A DNA stretch of 64,000 nucleotides. It comes from Cydia pomonella. Its lineage: Eukaryota; Arthropoda; Insecta; Lepidoptera; Tortricidae. The DNA is taken from positions 10,106,001 through 10,170,000 of the forward strand of contig NC_084703.1 of the NCBI RefSeq assembly GCF_033807575.1, in the 5' to 3' direction. Positions 33,633-45,192 of the stretch are shown here, one piece after another. A program made the translations under genes and the position numbers. Every line of letters begins with the position of its first letter. The stretch's first letter is position 1. The notes beneath the pieces were generated by a model. It searched no databases, had not been told where the DNA came from, and saw only the letters and a list, made by a program, of their open reading frames with translations.

Positions 33633-36600
33633 ATTATACAAGGTGCCCGAGAAAACGAAAAAAATTAATCACGTATTCCTGAAAAAAGGTTATACAAATG
33701 TAAGTAAATTCCGCCAAAAAATGTTTTTTTTTTCTTTTTGCATATGTTTATACATAATAAGTATATGTTCTTAGAAAATTTATGAATTAATATTCATTGG
33801 TAAGTACGTTTATTTTCGTAAAACTAGTCTATTCAAACTATAGTGGTGACATCGCCATCAAAAAGGCGTTATGCACTGAAACACAATTAAAAACGGTTTT
33901 TTTATTGGTATTAACTCTGAAACTAGGCGAATAAAATAAAGTTCATATGACATTTCTGTCTATGAATACGATCCGGAATATACTGTTAAAATCTTTTCGT
34001 TTCAATCAATACAATACTTTTTATTTAACACCTCACATAGTTGACAATAAATGTACAGAAACAAACAATGACAATTTGATAGAGGTAACAACAGGCGATC
34101 TATATATACGAGTATTAGGAGATATTAGGATATATTTGAAAATAGCGCTTTCATAGACTTGGTATTTATTTAAATTGTATATGGCTTACTAGACTACGTA
34201 AATCACTATTTACGTTATGTTGCTAGCAAACATTCGGCAAAAGTCACACCCGGGTTTTGTCGCCGAAAGATAACAAAAGCACAAATCACAGAAACACGAG
34301 ATTACAAGACATTAACGCACCAGCATTTGTTCAATCATCGTAATGGGTAATATATGGAAGTCAATTGGCTGCGCGGCGAGGAACATCAGACGGAGATGAG
34401 TCCGGAGATAAGGGGAGGTCATTTGGAGGGTGATTTATCTGGGCCAAGTGCCACGGTTGCCGCTGCGTTTTAGGTGTCTCCAGGTACCTCCAAATACTCG
34501 TAGGAGATGCGTTGTAGTGCGGCTTATGTGACAACGTTCTAACAAATGAGATTATACACTGTACAGGTAGAGTATTACGAATTGTTGGGTCCGCTCCATG
34601 AAATTTACATGTAAGTAATGTTTAGGTTATTATGGTGAAATCAGAATAAATGAAACCTGCAATGAAAACTTGAACCTGTGAAGAAAAACTATTATGAACA
34701 AAAGCGTATACCTACTACTCGTATTCATAATTATTATTATTTAAAATTAGTTCGCAATTTATAAGATTAAAATAGACTAAATCAGGCATGTAAACGAAAC
34801 TTAAATACAATAAAAAATTATATTGATCTTGTTCGTAGTTCATTGAAATTTTCTTAGAAGAGTGAACTAATTGATAACCATTTGTAACACTTGGTACAAT
34901 GTAATAAGGTATTATTTAAGGTTGGCGTTGCTTGCAAATATTTGACAGATTGAAAAAGATGGATGAGTTTCGGTGTATGTACTAACCGGAGCATGATGTT
35001 TAGTTGTCCTATTCAGGGTATGTAGTACATCTAAACCTCCAAACGTTGAACTAAAATGTAAGTCAAGTATATATTTTTATATATTTTTGTTTAAAACGGG
35101 CATAGGGATGGATAAAAAATATAGTAATCTGATATTTAAAAAAATATCGAACCACTAGTATGTCAACGTCATATCATCCGTTCCGTGCTCAGAGCAACAA
35201 TACCATAGAGGTGGCAAGGGCAGTGGGGCAGATGACTGAGACGCAAGTAAATATGTTGATCATAAAGGTCTTATGGAACTCTCAGTAGGAGTAGCAGAGA
35301 AAGCGCTATTATTGCTTGTTCCTGTCATAGCACTCACTTTCATTGATGCATACTTCTTAAAAGTTCCTTGCCAAAGCTTGGTGGGCAACAATGAACCCGA
35401 CCACACACGTAGGTCATAAGCCCGCCTGTTGTTTACTTCTATCTTCATGTATTATATGTGTTTTCATGTACATTTATCTATTTATTCTGAGGTTGTGCAA
35501 TAAAGAGGATTTGTATTGTATTGTAGGTAGTTCTTGGTATGTTGTCAGGAATGTTAAAACGTGTTTTCAATTTCGTCGCATTGCCTACGGGTGCACGCAT
35601 GTGCCATCTCTATAGTATACTTGCTTTGAGGATTCGTGGCAGACATTGTGCATTAGCAGTTAGTGTCAAACCAGAAACCAGGCATTTGTTTAGTGCAAGA
35701 GGATATAACTCTCTATAAAAAAATCATCGCGGTTTAGGTGAAGCCTTGTGTAAATGTTATAAGGACGTTATCGATGGCAAAGTTTTCGTTGTTGTATCTA
35801 AATGAATACACTAGTAGTTTGCCCCGAACTGAGAAATCGCGGTTCGCCAAAAAGATAGATCATTTGAATGTATTTAGTTCGCAAAGGATCAAAAACCGCG
35901 TGCGATTTATTGGAAGGTGTGTGAAGCCCTTAACTAAAACGTAGTGATTATATATGCTCTTTGCCCTTAACTGATAGATTTAAGTCACCATAGAGATTTT
36001 CATAAACAGTATCTAATCCGTAATCTTTCTTGTCAAATGTCAAATACCTATATTAGGCTTATTTTTTTCCGTTTTACCTTACTAAAGTAATTATTTTAAA
36101 ATCTCTAATTAAAAAAAAGACAATATTATAAATGTGTAAACCGAGCACGTTAGTTATTTGATATCAAATTCGACCATAATTTCTTGGAAATAAGATGACC
36201 AGAATAACAAGGCCCCTCACAAGTAGCTTTAAAGCCTTGTAGGGTCTTTGTAGCTACAAGACTTCTTGATCGAGCCTGCTCATAATTTAATGACTAAAAA
36301 AGAATGCCCGCTACGCCTTTACCTAATTTCATTTAAATTAGAACAAATTCACTTAATTTATTGTCGACCAAACTATCCTATGATAGTTCACCTTAAAAAC
36401 ATCGAAATGCCGAGACGTGCTCCAAGCCAGCCGTGTGTTCAAACTTGAATGTAAGAACTTCACTTCGCTTCGCTCGCTCGTTCGATGATTTAACATACAT
36501 ACCTGTCCGCCTATATTACATGGCCTCCTTACATCAATATGGAATCACGGAAAGGAACAATGCATTTTTATTATGTAAATAAATATGTATTTCTTATTCC

Positions 36601-37179
36601 CTTTTCATTTGCCCTCTATATTATTGTCTATTTGCGTAATAAAATGGGTATTTAATTATCAACATATAATGAACCGTACACGTGATCAGTACTAAGTGGG
36701 CAGGACAAAACGTAGAAATGAAACTTATTTTTCTGACTGGCACTTAATTAAAAATCTATTCGGATAAATAAATAAAATCTGTTCCGAAATACCCGTTAAG
36801 TTTATGAAATGATCCGTAAATTTTAATAAGTACGTAAGATAAAAGCACATGTGTTTTTATTTTATTTATTCCATTTTGTTAATATATGTAGCAAAATTGA
36901 AAACGAGTGTTAGAATGCAATAAAATCAGCAGATATAACAATACAGTACCTCAACAATACAAACAATACAATACATTTCCCACGAACTGATTCATTATTA
37001 TTATTGTACCCTAGGGCTGTGCGAATTCGATTTTATTAATCGACTAATTGATTTTCTTTGTGGGAAAAATCGTAGTTAAACGATTAAAAGATTTAAAAAC
37101 AATAATAACGTATTTATTTAAAAATAAGGTTTAAAATAGTATGAAATATCTATTTCATTACTTAATCGACAAACCTGAC
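33633..37179. other. Non-coding stretch
   Basis: AT-rich. A 39-codon ATG frame at 34354-34473 has higher GC than its surroundings but no known relative. A block ending with aataaa (35501-35506) at 35380-35530 looks like a LINE or gene 3' end. The motif 'aaaacgtagtgattata' at 35936-35952 recurs at 40205-40221, marking another repeat family. Confidence 0.4.
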
Positions 37180-38000
37180 AATGGTAAGATATTTCGCGTC
37201 TTCAGGTCTCTTTTGATATTGGACCACGAGGAAGCCGCAGGTCTGCCCCATGCTCTATGCATGGTGATGATATTGAGCAAGGTCTCCACGGAATAGTTGT
37301 CGTTACAGGTGCCACCTTGAAGGATCCTCGTGCGTGCTCGTTCCGCACTCTATATTATTTTATATTATTTTTTAGGCGCGTTACGCCACCTGCCCAACGA
37401 AACATTTTCATCTCCGCTGTATGAAGTTGTTGCTCATGTTTCTTCAAGGCGGCCCAGCATTCAAAGCCTAGCTGGTCTGACGACAGTCCTAATTACTTTG
37501 CCTTTGGTTTTGATAGGCATTTTGGCGTCACAAAGCACCCCACTCAGCGATCTTTATTTTAACTATCCCGTGTTAAATCTGTGACTCACATCTTCGTATA
37601 TGCGTGCGTCGGCCGTCAGCACAGAGGTACTTAAAACGGTACACTAGTAGGTTGTTACCGTCAATAGCGATGTCACACCCCATTTGTTCCTCCAAACTGC
37701 TCAGGCCGCGTAGCCAACATGCAAATCGCTTACGCTCTATAGCGATCGAAATGCAACTGTCACTTTCGCACTAATAAGGAAGAGTGATTAGAGAGACACA
37801 AAGCGTTTCGATGTTGTAGCGATAACGATAGTCACGTTGGCTAGGCCTACAGATCCTCCAGAGTCGCATTCCATGAATTCTGTTTTGGTGCGACTGAAAC
37901 CCAGGCCGTTTCTTTCAATTTTCGACATACACAGGTCGAGATCTCGGGGAAGCCTCATCCCTAGAGAACGCGTCCCCAGGTGGCGGATTGGAAACCGCTC
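37180..38000 (-). pseudogene. Decayed RTE-like LINE, interrupted by a MITE
   Basis: Minus-strand translation across frameshifts gives, from right to left, 'KIERNGLGFSRTKTEFMECD' (37934-37872), matching the LxxNRTKTEYMxC block downstream of the catalytic site. Next comes 'GVLCDAKMPIKTKGKVIRTV' (about 37530-37470), matching the KMPxRLKGKxYxTxVRPAxLYG block. A 'HEQQLHTAEMKMFRWAGGVT' region follows (about 37445-37385), and finally 'SFKVAPVT' (about 37320-37297). The order and spacing are those of the C-terminal half of an insect endonuclease-reverse transcriptase LINE. A MITE at 37703-37852 splits it. Multiple frameshifts make it dead. Confidence 0.8.
37703..37852. mobile_element. MITE nested in the LINE
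   Basis: The left end is 'aggccgcgtagccaacatg' and the right end is 'cacgttggctaggcct'. Apart from a 3-base insertion and one substitution these are reverse complements, so they act as terminal inverted repeats around about 150 bp of non-coding DNA. LINE coding sequence resumes on each side, which fixes both boundaries and shows the MITE landed after the LINE. Confidence 0.72.
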
Positions 38001-38250
38001 GACAGATATGTGGGAAATGAAATACCTCCCGCGGAACAACAGGTCGGAGAAGGGTACTCCGCATCAAACCCCTGTTGAGAGCTGCTTCAACATATTAGGA
38101 GTAAAGGTCGCGAGTGAGTGCTGGAGGCTCGGCCAGAAGGGATGGTGGCGAAAGAACTCAAAAAAGTCAACGGCGGCGCCCACGCCTTGTGAAGGCGATA
38201 TTCTTGGTGTCAGGTGTACCAGCCGTAAAAATTATAACCAAATCAAATCT
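38001..38250. repeat. GC-richer sequence next to the LINE, probably transposon-derived
   Basis: The block from about 37935 to 38222 has an open plus-strand frame with basic composition but no recognised domain. It includes 'aaatacctcccgcggaacaac' and 'ggtggcgaaagaact'. Its position against the LINE and its composition suggest transposon origin. Identity is not established. Confidence 0.35.
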
Positions 38251-38479
38251 TCATGAGCAAACCATGCTAATATTTGTAGTAAGTAAGTTCTAAAGAGTAA
38301 CACCCCTCTCTTGGTAAGTAATTAATGTTATTATGGTAATATTGTTATTGCTATCATTCATATTCATCTACCTTCCTCGCTCTTCTACATACTCTACTCT
38401 CTATTCAACCTCATTTTTATTTTCATAGCACCCGACTTCTGCCGACCTACTTAAACTCAAATAAAGAAGAGCGGAATTT

Positions 38480-38805
38480 AAATATATGTCATTCATTCAT
38501 ATATGTCAATCAAGTGTAAAAATAACATACGTTGCTTCTACGGAAGTAATACGCAGGCTGACGCAACTAGGAAGAAAAAAGTTTTGTATGGAATTTGTTT
38601 CGCAAATCATTGCCAACGAAGAAAAAGAAAACGTCAGTGCTATTTATTCTGTCAAGTTTACATCAAGTCTACTGTCAGCCTAATTGCTTTGTTTGTTTTG
38701 AAGACTTCAATGTTTTGTTCGGGTATTTCGTGTAATTTCTTTATTATTTAGTGAAAAAATCGAAAATAGTCAACCGTGATCAGAGTAAAGAGCGAGTTTG
38801 TTACA
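38480..38805 (+). promoter_or_regulatory. 5' flank of the THAP exon
   Basis: This AT-rich upstream region holds overlapping short frames that look spurious. A word 'tttgtttcgcaaatcatt' (38594-38611) recurs inverted at 40150-40167. No TATA box or initiator can be assigned with confidence; 'gatcagag' at 38779-38786 is a weak initiator candidate. The leader directly before the ATG reads 'gagtttgttaca'. Confidence 0.25.
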
Positions 38806-38915
38806 ATGCCAGCGAGAAAACGGTTTACTAAGTGTGAAATATGTGGCAAGCGAGCCACTCGAGAAAATCACGAAAAAAGGGATTTTATGGCGAAATTTCC
38901 CTTGGATGAAGACTG
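38806..38915 (+). CDS. First coding exon of a THAP zinc-finger protein
   Basis: Translation starts at ATG 38806 (A at -3) and reads MPARKRFTKCEICGKRATRE, followed by ..DFMAKFPLDEDW. This is the N-terminal third of a THAP domain: a start close to the first zinc ligands, CxxC (CEIC, residues 10-13), the 'F.(K)FP' block (residues 28-32) and an acidic stretch leading to the conserved Trp at residue 37. The Trp codon is split by a consensus donor (TG|GTAAGT, donor GT at 38916-38917). The remaining ligands of the C2CH finger (CxxH) must lie in a later exon, which I could not find in the window. THAP proteins are DNA-binding; many insect copies derive from P-element-like transposases. It could therefore be a host gene or part of an old transposon. 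Confidence 0.6.
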
Positions 38916-39267
38916 GTAAGTATTGCTTTAGATACTTTGGACCTTATTTTGGGTCAGCAGGCTATAAAAACATCGAAAATTAGATATTTTACATTATTTT
39001 TCGTTGTGAACTAGGGATGTACTATAACTATCGATAACTGTAGTTTTATTTGTATATCAGTGTAAATAATTAAATTAAATCTGTGAAATTTCCTTAGAAC
39101 TAGCATGCAATATGACCATAATTAATTCGTCGAAGATTAATAATGCATAAATTATCTATTACTTATGCATTAATGGTCATTAGTTAACATATTTTTTTTA
39201 TCTAGTGATTATTTAATATATTAACCTAAAATGTAAGAAAATTAATATCTGTTATTATGATAAATAA

Positions 39268-39591
39268 AGAAATATTATAGGACATTATTACACAAACTGA
39301 CTTAGTACTAAAGTATGAATGGCATGTGTTGTGGGTACTTAGACAACAATATATATATATACCCACAACACATGCCATTCATACTTTAGTACTAAGTCAG
39401 TTTGTGTAATAATGTATATATATATGTACATAGACCTAATTTATAAGTATTTATAAATACATAGAAAATACCCATGTCTCAGGAACAAATATTCATGCTC
39501 ATCACACTAATAAATGCCCGTTCCAGGATTTGAACCTGGGACCATCGGCTTCATAGGCAGGGTCGCTGCCAACAAGGCCAGACCCGTTCTC
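39268..39591 (-). mobile_element. tRNA-derived SINE, copy 3, with internal fold-back
   Basis: The tRNA-like head (minus strand) ends at about 39591, with the B-box region 'ggttcaaatcctgg' at 39521-39534. The tail is at 39268-39300. Unlike the other copies it contains a perfect inverted duplication of its own tail (39282-39337 against 39360-39415), which lengthens it by about 75 bp. Confidence 0.88.
39282..39415. repeat. Perfect 56-bp inverted repeat with 22-bp spacer
   Basis: Arm 39282-39337 and arm 39360-39415 are exact reverse complements, separated by 22 bp ending in an (AT)n run. The arms are SINE tail sequence, so one arm is a secondary inverted copy. The breakpoints lie at AT dinucleotide runs, consistent with template switching during replication or repair. 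Confidence 0.9.
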
Positions 39592-42500
39592 ATGATTAAC
39601 AGACATATAAATACATAAAAAGTTAAAGCATTGATAAAGGGTTGTTGATAACTGGATGCCGAAAAACATGATTTATAGATGCATATTAGCGCGAAATAAT
39701 CAGTTGATCATCTCATTAGCAAACACATGGAATATAAACTGTAGATAAAGTCATGTTTTTCCAAGGCTGTATGTACGAAGACCTGATACATCTTCCCATA
39801 GAAAAGTTACATTTATTCAAACATGTATGTGCACGTCATTATGAAAATCAAGCATTTAATAAAATAAAAAAACACAACTTAAAAACTGTATTAAAATAAT
39901 TCGGGTCCACATTAAGCCCGACCAGATAGTAGTACAATTAAGAACTATCCACTATATAACATACAACTTAAATGTGGACTCGATGCTAACCTGATTTCGA
40001 GTACAAAATTTGTAGACAGGAGCCTATGTTTCAACCCTCCCCATTTTATCGATATCGATAAGAATCGTAAGCGTGTAGCGTACTACACTATTTAAATCGC
40101 TTATGTTGGTACTATGGTTCTTTGACAGTTCTTTGTCGTACATTTTGGTAATGATTTGCGAAACAAACTGATTCCACTCGCTAGTATGGAAGTCCCGTCT
40201 CTTAAAACGTAGTGATTATATGCTCTTTGGTAATACGTATACTATATAATAAATTGTGATTAAATTAGAGTTCGACAAACGTGAGTGTGAAGGAGTATTA
40301 AGTGATTAGGAGAGAGAAGAAGAAAGAACCATCTTTAACTATATTATTGGAGGCCGTCGTAAATAAAACCCTACGATTGGTATTTAGGTAAAGTTGGCTC
40401 CATTATATACATATTTTTGTTTTTCTCTAATTATGGTTACTCATAGACATAGTCCCGTTATACTACTCGGACTGCGTTTTCCCGTTGGTCCGTCGTAGCG
40501 TCCCCAAATATTGTCCGGACATAGCAAGGTTCCAGAGTTCTAGTAACATTTTTAAAATATAACGTCAACTGCTTGTTAGAAAATTTAACTTTGACTTTAA
40601 AGACCTTACAGTTAATAGCATCATAATATAATAAAATTTAACGCCTGGAGCTCGTTTCTCATAATAATAATAATTAATGTCGACAGAGTGCCCTCATTCA
40701 AATTAAAATGATTACTTTTGCTCTAAGAACTTAAGCCGCAGCAAATAATTTTGCTTTTACAAACTTTTCCGAAATATCGCCGCTTTTGTTAATTTAGAAC
40801 AATTTCTGTAGGTCGCTGGCTCATTTTTATTCTTTGATGACAGTAACTTTTTAAGTATATGTACTAATTTCAAGTTAGAATAACTTCGATATTCAAGTAC
40901 AACAATAATGGTGTATATAATTTTACTGATTTTAATTATGATAAGTATTACGGTAGTTTCTTAAATAGCAAGTGACGATACATTGTTATATACAAGTTTA
41001 CAAGAAGGTAATGAAAGTAACAAGTTGACCTATCGTCAATACATTTATGTATTTGTCTTCTTCATGCTTCCTGTTCAGAAAGCAACCTATTCGTGTATCG
41101 ATACCCTGGTAGAAAAAGGTTTTCCAACTATAGGGTGGAATGAATTTCGGTTTTTATAGGTACCCGCTACTTAGTTAGAATAAAAAATGTATTTTTAGGG
41201 GGGCACTCCATAAATGTAACTATAACTTTTAAATCATCAGTAAAAATCAACACGTAATTCGATACGTCCCTAAAAATGACTTAAGGGTTTTTTGGCTAAG
41301 TGAATTTTTGGAAATAATCAATTGTAAAGTCTGAAAAATGTGAAGGTACCTACAAAAACAACGACACGACGACGACGAGCGTACAAAAATTTGAGAAAAA
41401 AATTATTTTCTACGAAAATCGTTTCGAATCTGATCGGTTGAGCAATTAATAAGTTTTATTCCAAAAAAATCCTTATCTTTTTATTAAAAACACGTCAGTG
41501 CCGCTTAAGTGCGCCTTTTTGCTTGTATGCCTTTTTCATATCGTATGGAGGAACGGGACCCTTCAATATGCGTGGCGCGACACGCACTTGGCCAGTTTTT
41601 TAAAGTGCATTAGATGTTTAGATCGCAAGTAAGAAACGCTCTTTAGATTTACAAAAAACGTCACTGTGCCCGTTCCATTTATTTAATCATATGGCGTTTC
41701 ATATAGCAGGCATGTAATATATAATATAAATAAAAAATAGCCTTATATATCCAAATTGATCTCATCATCCGTTCCATGAGGTGTGAGTACTTAAGTAGAG
41801 TTTTTTTTTACATTTATTAATTTAGTGTTGATATAATTTACGAATAGTGACTTCGTTGGAATTCTGAAGTACTTGATGATTAAATAGTTAGATGGTTTGT
41901 ACAAACACTAAAAATATGGTTCAGTACAAAAGTAAATAATGGCAACTGGGACGTGAGGTAACCAATGTAACACGTTTTTAGTACAGAAACCAAATTTAAC
42001 TCCAGAATAAATGTACTTAGTTCCCCATTATCCAGTTTAAAGGGGTGATTTTCGTGAGTTAACACACTGTCTCCTGATATATTCATGTCATGTTATCAAA
42101 AATCATATGATTGTTGTAGTCTAGTCCATATGCAATATCAAGAGAAAAAAACCTATGTTTCTATTAGGAACAAGAAAACTATTATCTCAGTTTTACTAAT
42201 GTCAGATATCCAGGGATATAAAATGTTGTATATTCTTTACTGTACGTAGAAATACAAATACAAGAAACACTTCGTTTTAATAGAATACAAAATACAAAAG
42301 CATTATTTTTCAATCCATATGATATTGTAATAGTCTCATCTCATATAGATTATCTACCCATATAACCCGCTACTCCACCTATCTACTACCAAATGTTACC
42401 TATGATGCCTATGACTTGATTACAAGAAGCTCTGACTATTATAATAATGCTGAAACCCATTGAACCTTAAACATAAAATATACACTCCGGTTACCAAGGA

Positions 42501-42615
42501 AACTCCTTGGATGTAACTATGTTTTAAAACTCTTTTATTTATTTTTGGTCTTGTGAATTAAAGTTGTGATAATCTAGATAGTGGTAAGTAGTAAGACCGC
42601 ATAGTTAATAAATAA
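39592..42615. other. Non-coding stretch
   Basis: AT-rich with no exon recognised. It contains repeat words shared with other places ('tttcgcaaatcatt' inverted at 40150-40167; 'aaaacgtagtgattata' at 40205-40221) and an element end resembling the interspersed families at 41515-41602 ('cgacacgcacttggccagtt'). Confidence 0.4.
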
Positions 42616-42876
42616 ATAAATATTATAGGACATTATTACACAAATTGACTAAGTCCCACGGTAAGCTCAATAAGGCTTGTGTTGAGGATACTTAGACAAC
42701 CATATAAATAATATATAAATATTTATAAATACTTAAATACATAGAAAATACCGATGACTCAGGAACAAATATCCATGCTCATCACACAAATAAATTCCCT
42801 TACCAGGATTTAAACCCGGGACCATCGGCTTCGTAGGCAGGGTCACTACCCACTAGGCCAGACCGGTCGTCAAATA
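42616..42876 (-). mobile_element. tRNA-derived SINE, copy 4
   Basis: Full-length minus-strand copy. The tail is 'attataggacattattacac' at 42626-42645, the body is 'aacaaatatccatgctcatc', and the head is 'aggccagaccggtcgtcaaa' at 42856-42875. The B box has an extra substitution ('ggatttaaaccc'). Confidence 0.88.
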
Positions 42877-45063
42877 GTAATAGTTGTGTATAAAAAACCC
42901 AGGTTTGTTTTACATTAGCAGGAAATGGCTTCATAAAGAGGTCTGTTGCCGCCATATCATGATACAAATGCATTTAAACGTTAAAAAGTTACTTAGCTAT
43001 CTGGTCCTAGAACACATTTCGTCGCTAATTATCGTCGACTGACTTGCAGCTTGCATATCTGAGCTGCGTATCTTCCCTTTTCCCTTCTGGCACTCGCACA
43101 CTATTCAATTTGCTCCTCCCATGAGTAGGACTTCGCCGTATAGACTAGCTCAATGTGCGCGCACTGGCTAGCTTCACCTTGCAATTTTGAGGGTCTGAGA
43201 GCAAATGTCCTGCCAGTGCCTTTACTCACCTATTTATGCGTTTTGTTTTAGCTGGGCTCTATAGAAACTATACAGACTAAATAGCCACACTAGCTAGACT
43301 ATTCAAACCTTATTACTATTATGAATTTTGTCTTATTCAGTAGACCTGACCCTATGTTCATTTGTTAACTAGCTTTCGCTACACTCTACAGAGACAACAT
43401 TTACCTCAGTAGCTATTAACTTGTTACATGTTTAAGACTTGAGCGACTGAGCATCTTAAAGTTGCGTCAATTGTCTGATCTCTTAAATTAATCTATCAAT
43501 AATGATTTTCTCTCAGTTTCTATCTTTATTTGATTGTTTCATTATGGTTTAATCATGTAATTTTGTCTATTTTAAACCGGTATGAAAACCTAGATACCTA
43601 TTACCTAATAAACCCCTCTCGGAAACAAATTAACTATATTTAAGTCAAATTATGCTTTGGATTTTTTTTATTACATGATACATTTACTAAACTCTAGAAA
43701 ATTATGCCCCAATCCTTTAAATATTTTATTCATTTCAGTCAGTCTTTAGTATAAATCTGTCTGTGAAATTGTAGTCTTATTATTATATGTATATATTTTA
43801 TGTACCTAATGGATACAGACACATAATAGCGGAGGGACCCTCAAACGGAGGCTGTATCATCTCGCCACAATATGCAATATTATATTAATAACCCTTAAGC
43901 ACATGCACCTGTATATGTATATAATTTATATATTACGAAATATCTAGATAATAAATAAAGTTAAACTAAATAAATAAATAAACTACGATGCATAAATTCG
44001 CACCTAGTTAGTCATTGCCTTTTCTCAGGATATCCCATTTTAATTGTTAGTAAACCTTCAACACCGTGTAATACGAATACTGGGATAGTTTTATTTTGTG
44101 TGAAAATATTACTCAATAAAAAATATGAATACAAGAAATATAATAGTAAGAATTCAATATAAAGACTGATGTACAGCACATAATTATATTTTTTCGTCCA
44201 TGGTCTTCTGACAGTCTGACAATTTATCCTGTAATATTTTTTTTTTAATTCTCATGTCCAAATTAAACCTTTTTTTATATATACTTTCAATTTTATTAAT
44301 ATACATTACAATACAACATTTATTTCAGACCTTGGTCCATACTCACTCTAAAAAATTTATTGTACTAAATTTTACTTAAAATTAAATTAACATAATGATT
44401 AGCATTGATAATAAAAATTGTGTAAAACTATAAGTAAACTACAACTAAAATATGACTAAATTAAATCTATAATAAAACTAAAATTGTACCCTATTAAATT
44501 GCCTTTTCACAATAGCTAAAAATTTTCTAATCGACTTTAATTTGATGTAGTTTGGAGATGGTTTAACTTTGGTGTACTTGCTTTTTTGGAAAAAAAGGCT
44601 ATCATATAATACAACTTTTAGAAATTATAGTAGAAAAATCTTCCTGACTACCTCAAGCAGGAAAGAGTTACACCAAGTTTTTTTTTTTTGTAAGAAGATA
44701 ATATTCTAAAATCAAACAACTTCTAAACGCTAGACAAAAAATTAAAGGTATGATGAAGTATATTCTGCGAAAACTCACACCAACATGATTGTAATATGAT
44801 TGTATTTTTATTATATAATTACAGATTATTAAAAATACAAAAACTGCTTGAAAATCTGCATTCTGTAAAAATATATACCAGATCATGCATGACCAGATTG
44901 TATCGTGTACAGTGTTTACACGTAAAAAAGGTCATTCATATTGCAAACGGCATTACAACAAAGCACAATCATTACACTGAGAATTCTGCTGTGAAAAGGG
45001 CCATATAATTTAAACAATGTTTTTTTTATCCATTCTTATAACAATAAAAATATAAATAAATAT
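42877..45063. other. Non-coding stretch
   Basis: AT-rich, no exon recognised. The stretch at 43800-43975 ends in 'aataaataaagttaaac' and (AAAT)n, which looks like the 3' end of a retroposon. Poly-T runs occur at 44240-44275 and 44680-44690. Confidence 0.4.
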
Positions 45064-45192
45064 AAATGTTATAGGACATTATTACACAAATTGAATAAGT
45101 ACCATAGTAAGCTCAATAAGGCTTGTGTTGAGGGTACTTAGACAACGATACATATAATATAAAATATAAATATTTATAAACACTTAAATACA
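45064..45192 (-). mobile_element. tRNA-derived SINE, copy 5 (head deleted)
   Basis: Only the tail half is present, from 'ttataggacattattacaca' to 'aaacacttaaatacaaatg'. The tRNA-like promoter head is absent. Confidence 0.82.

Noticed and set aside
37837..38256. A 139-codon plus-strand frame as a host protein
   Set aside because: It is largely antisense to recognisable LINE coding sequence on the minus strand and to the nested MITE, so it is a shadow of a transposon.
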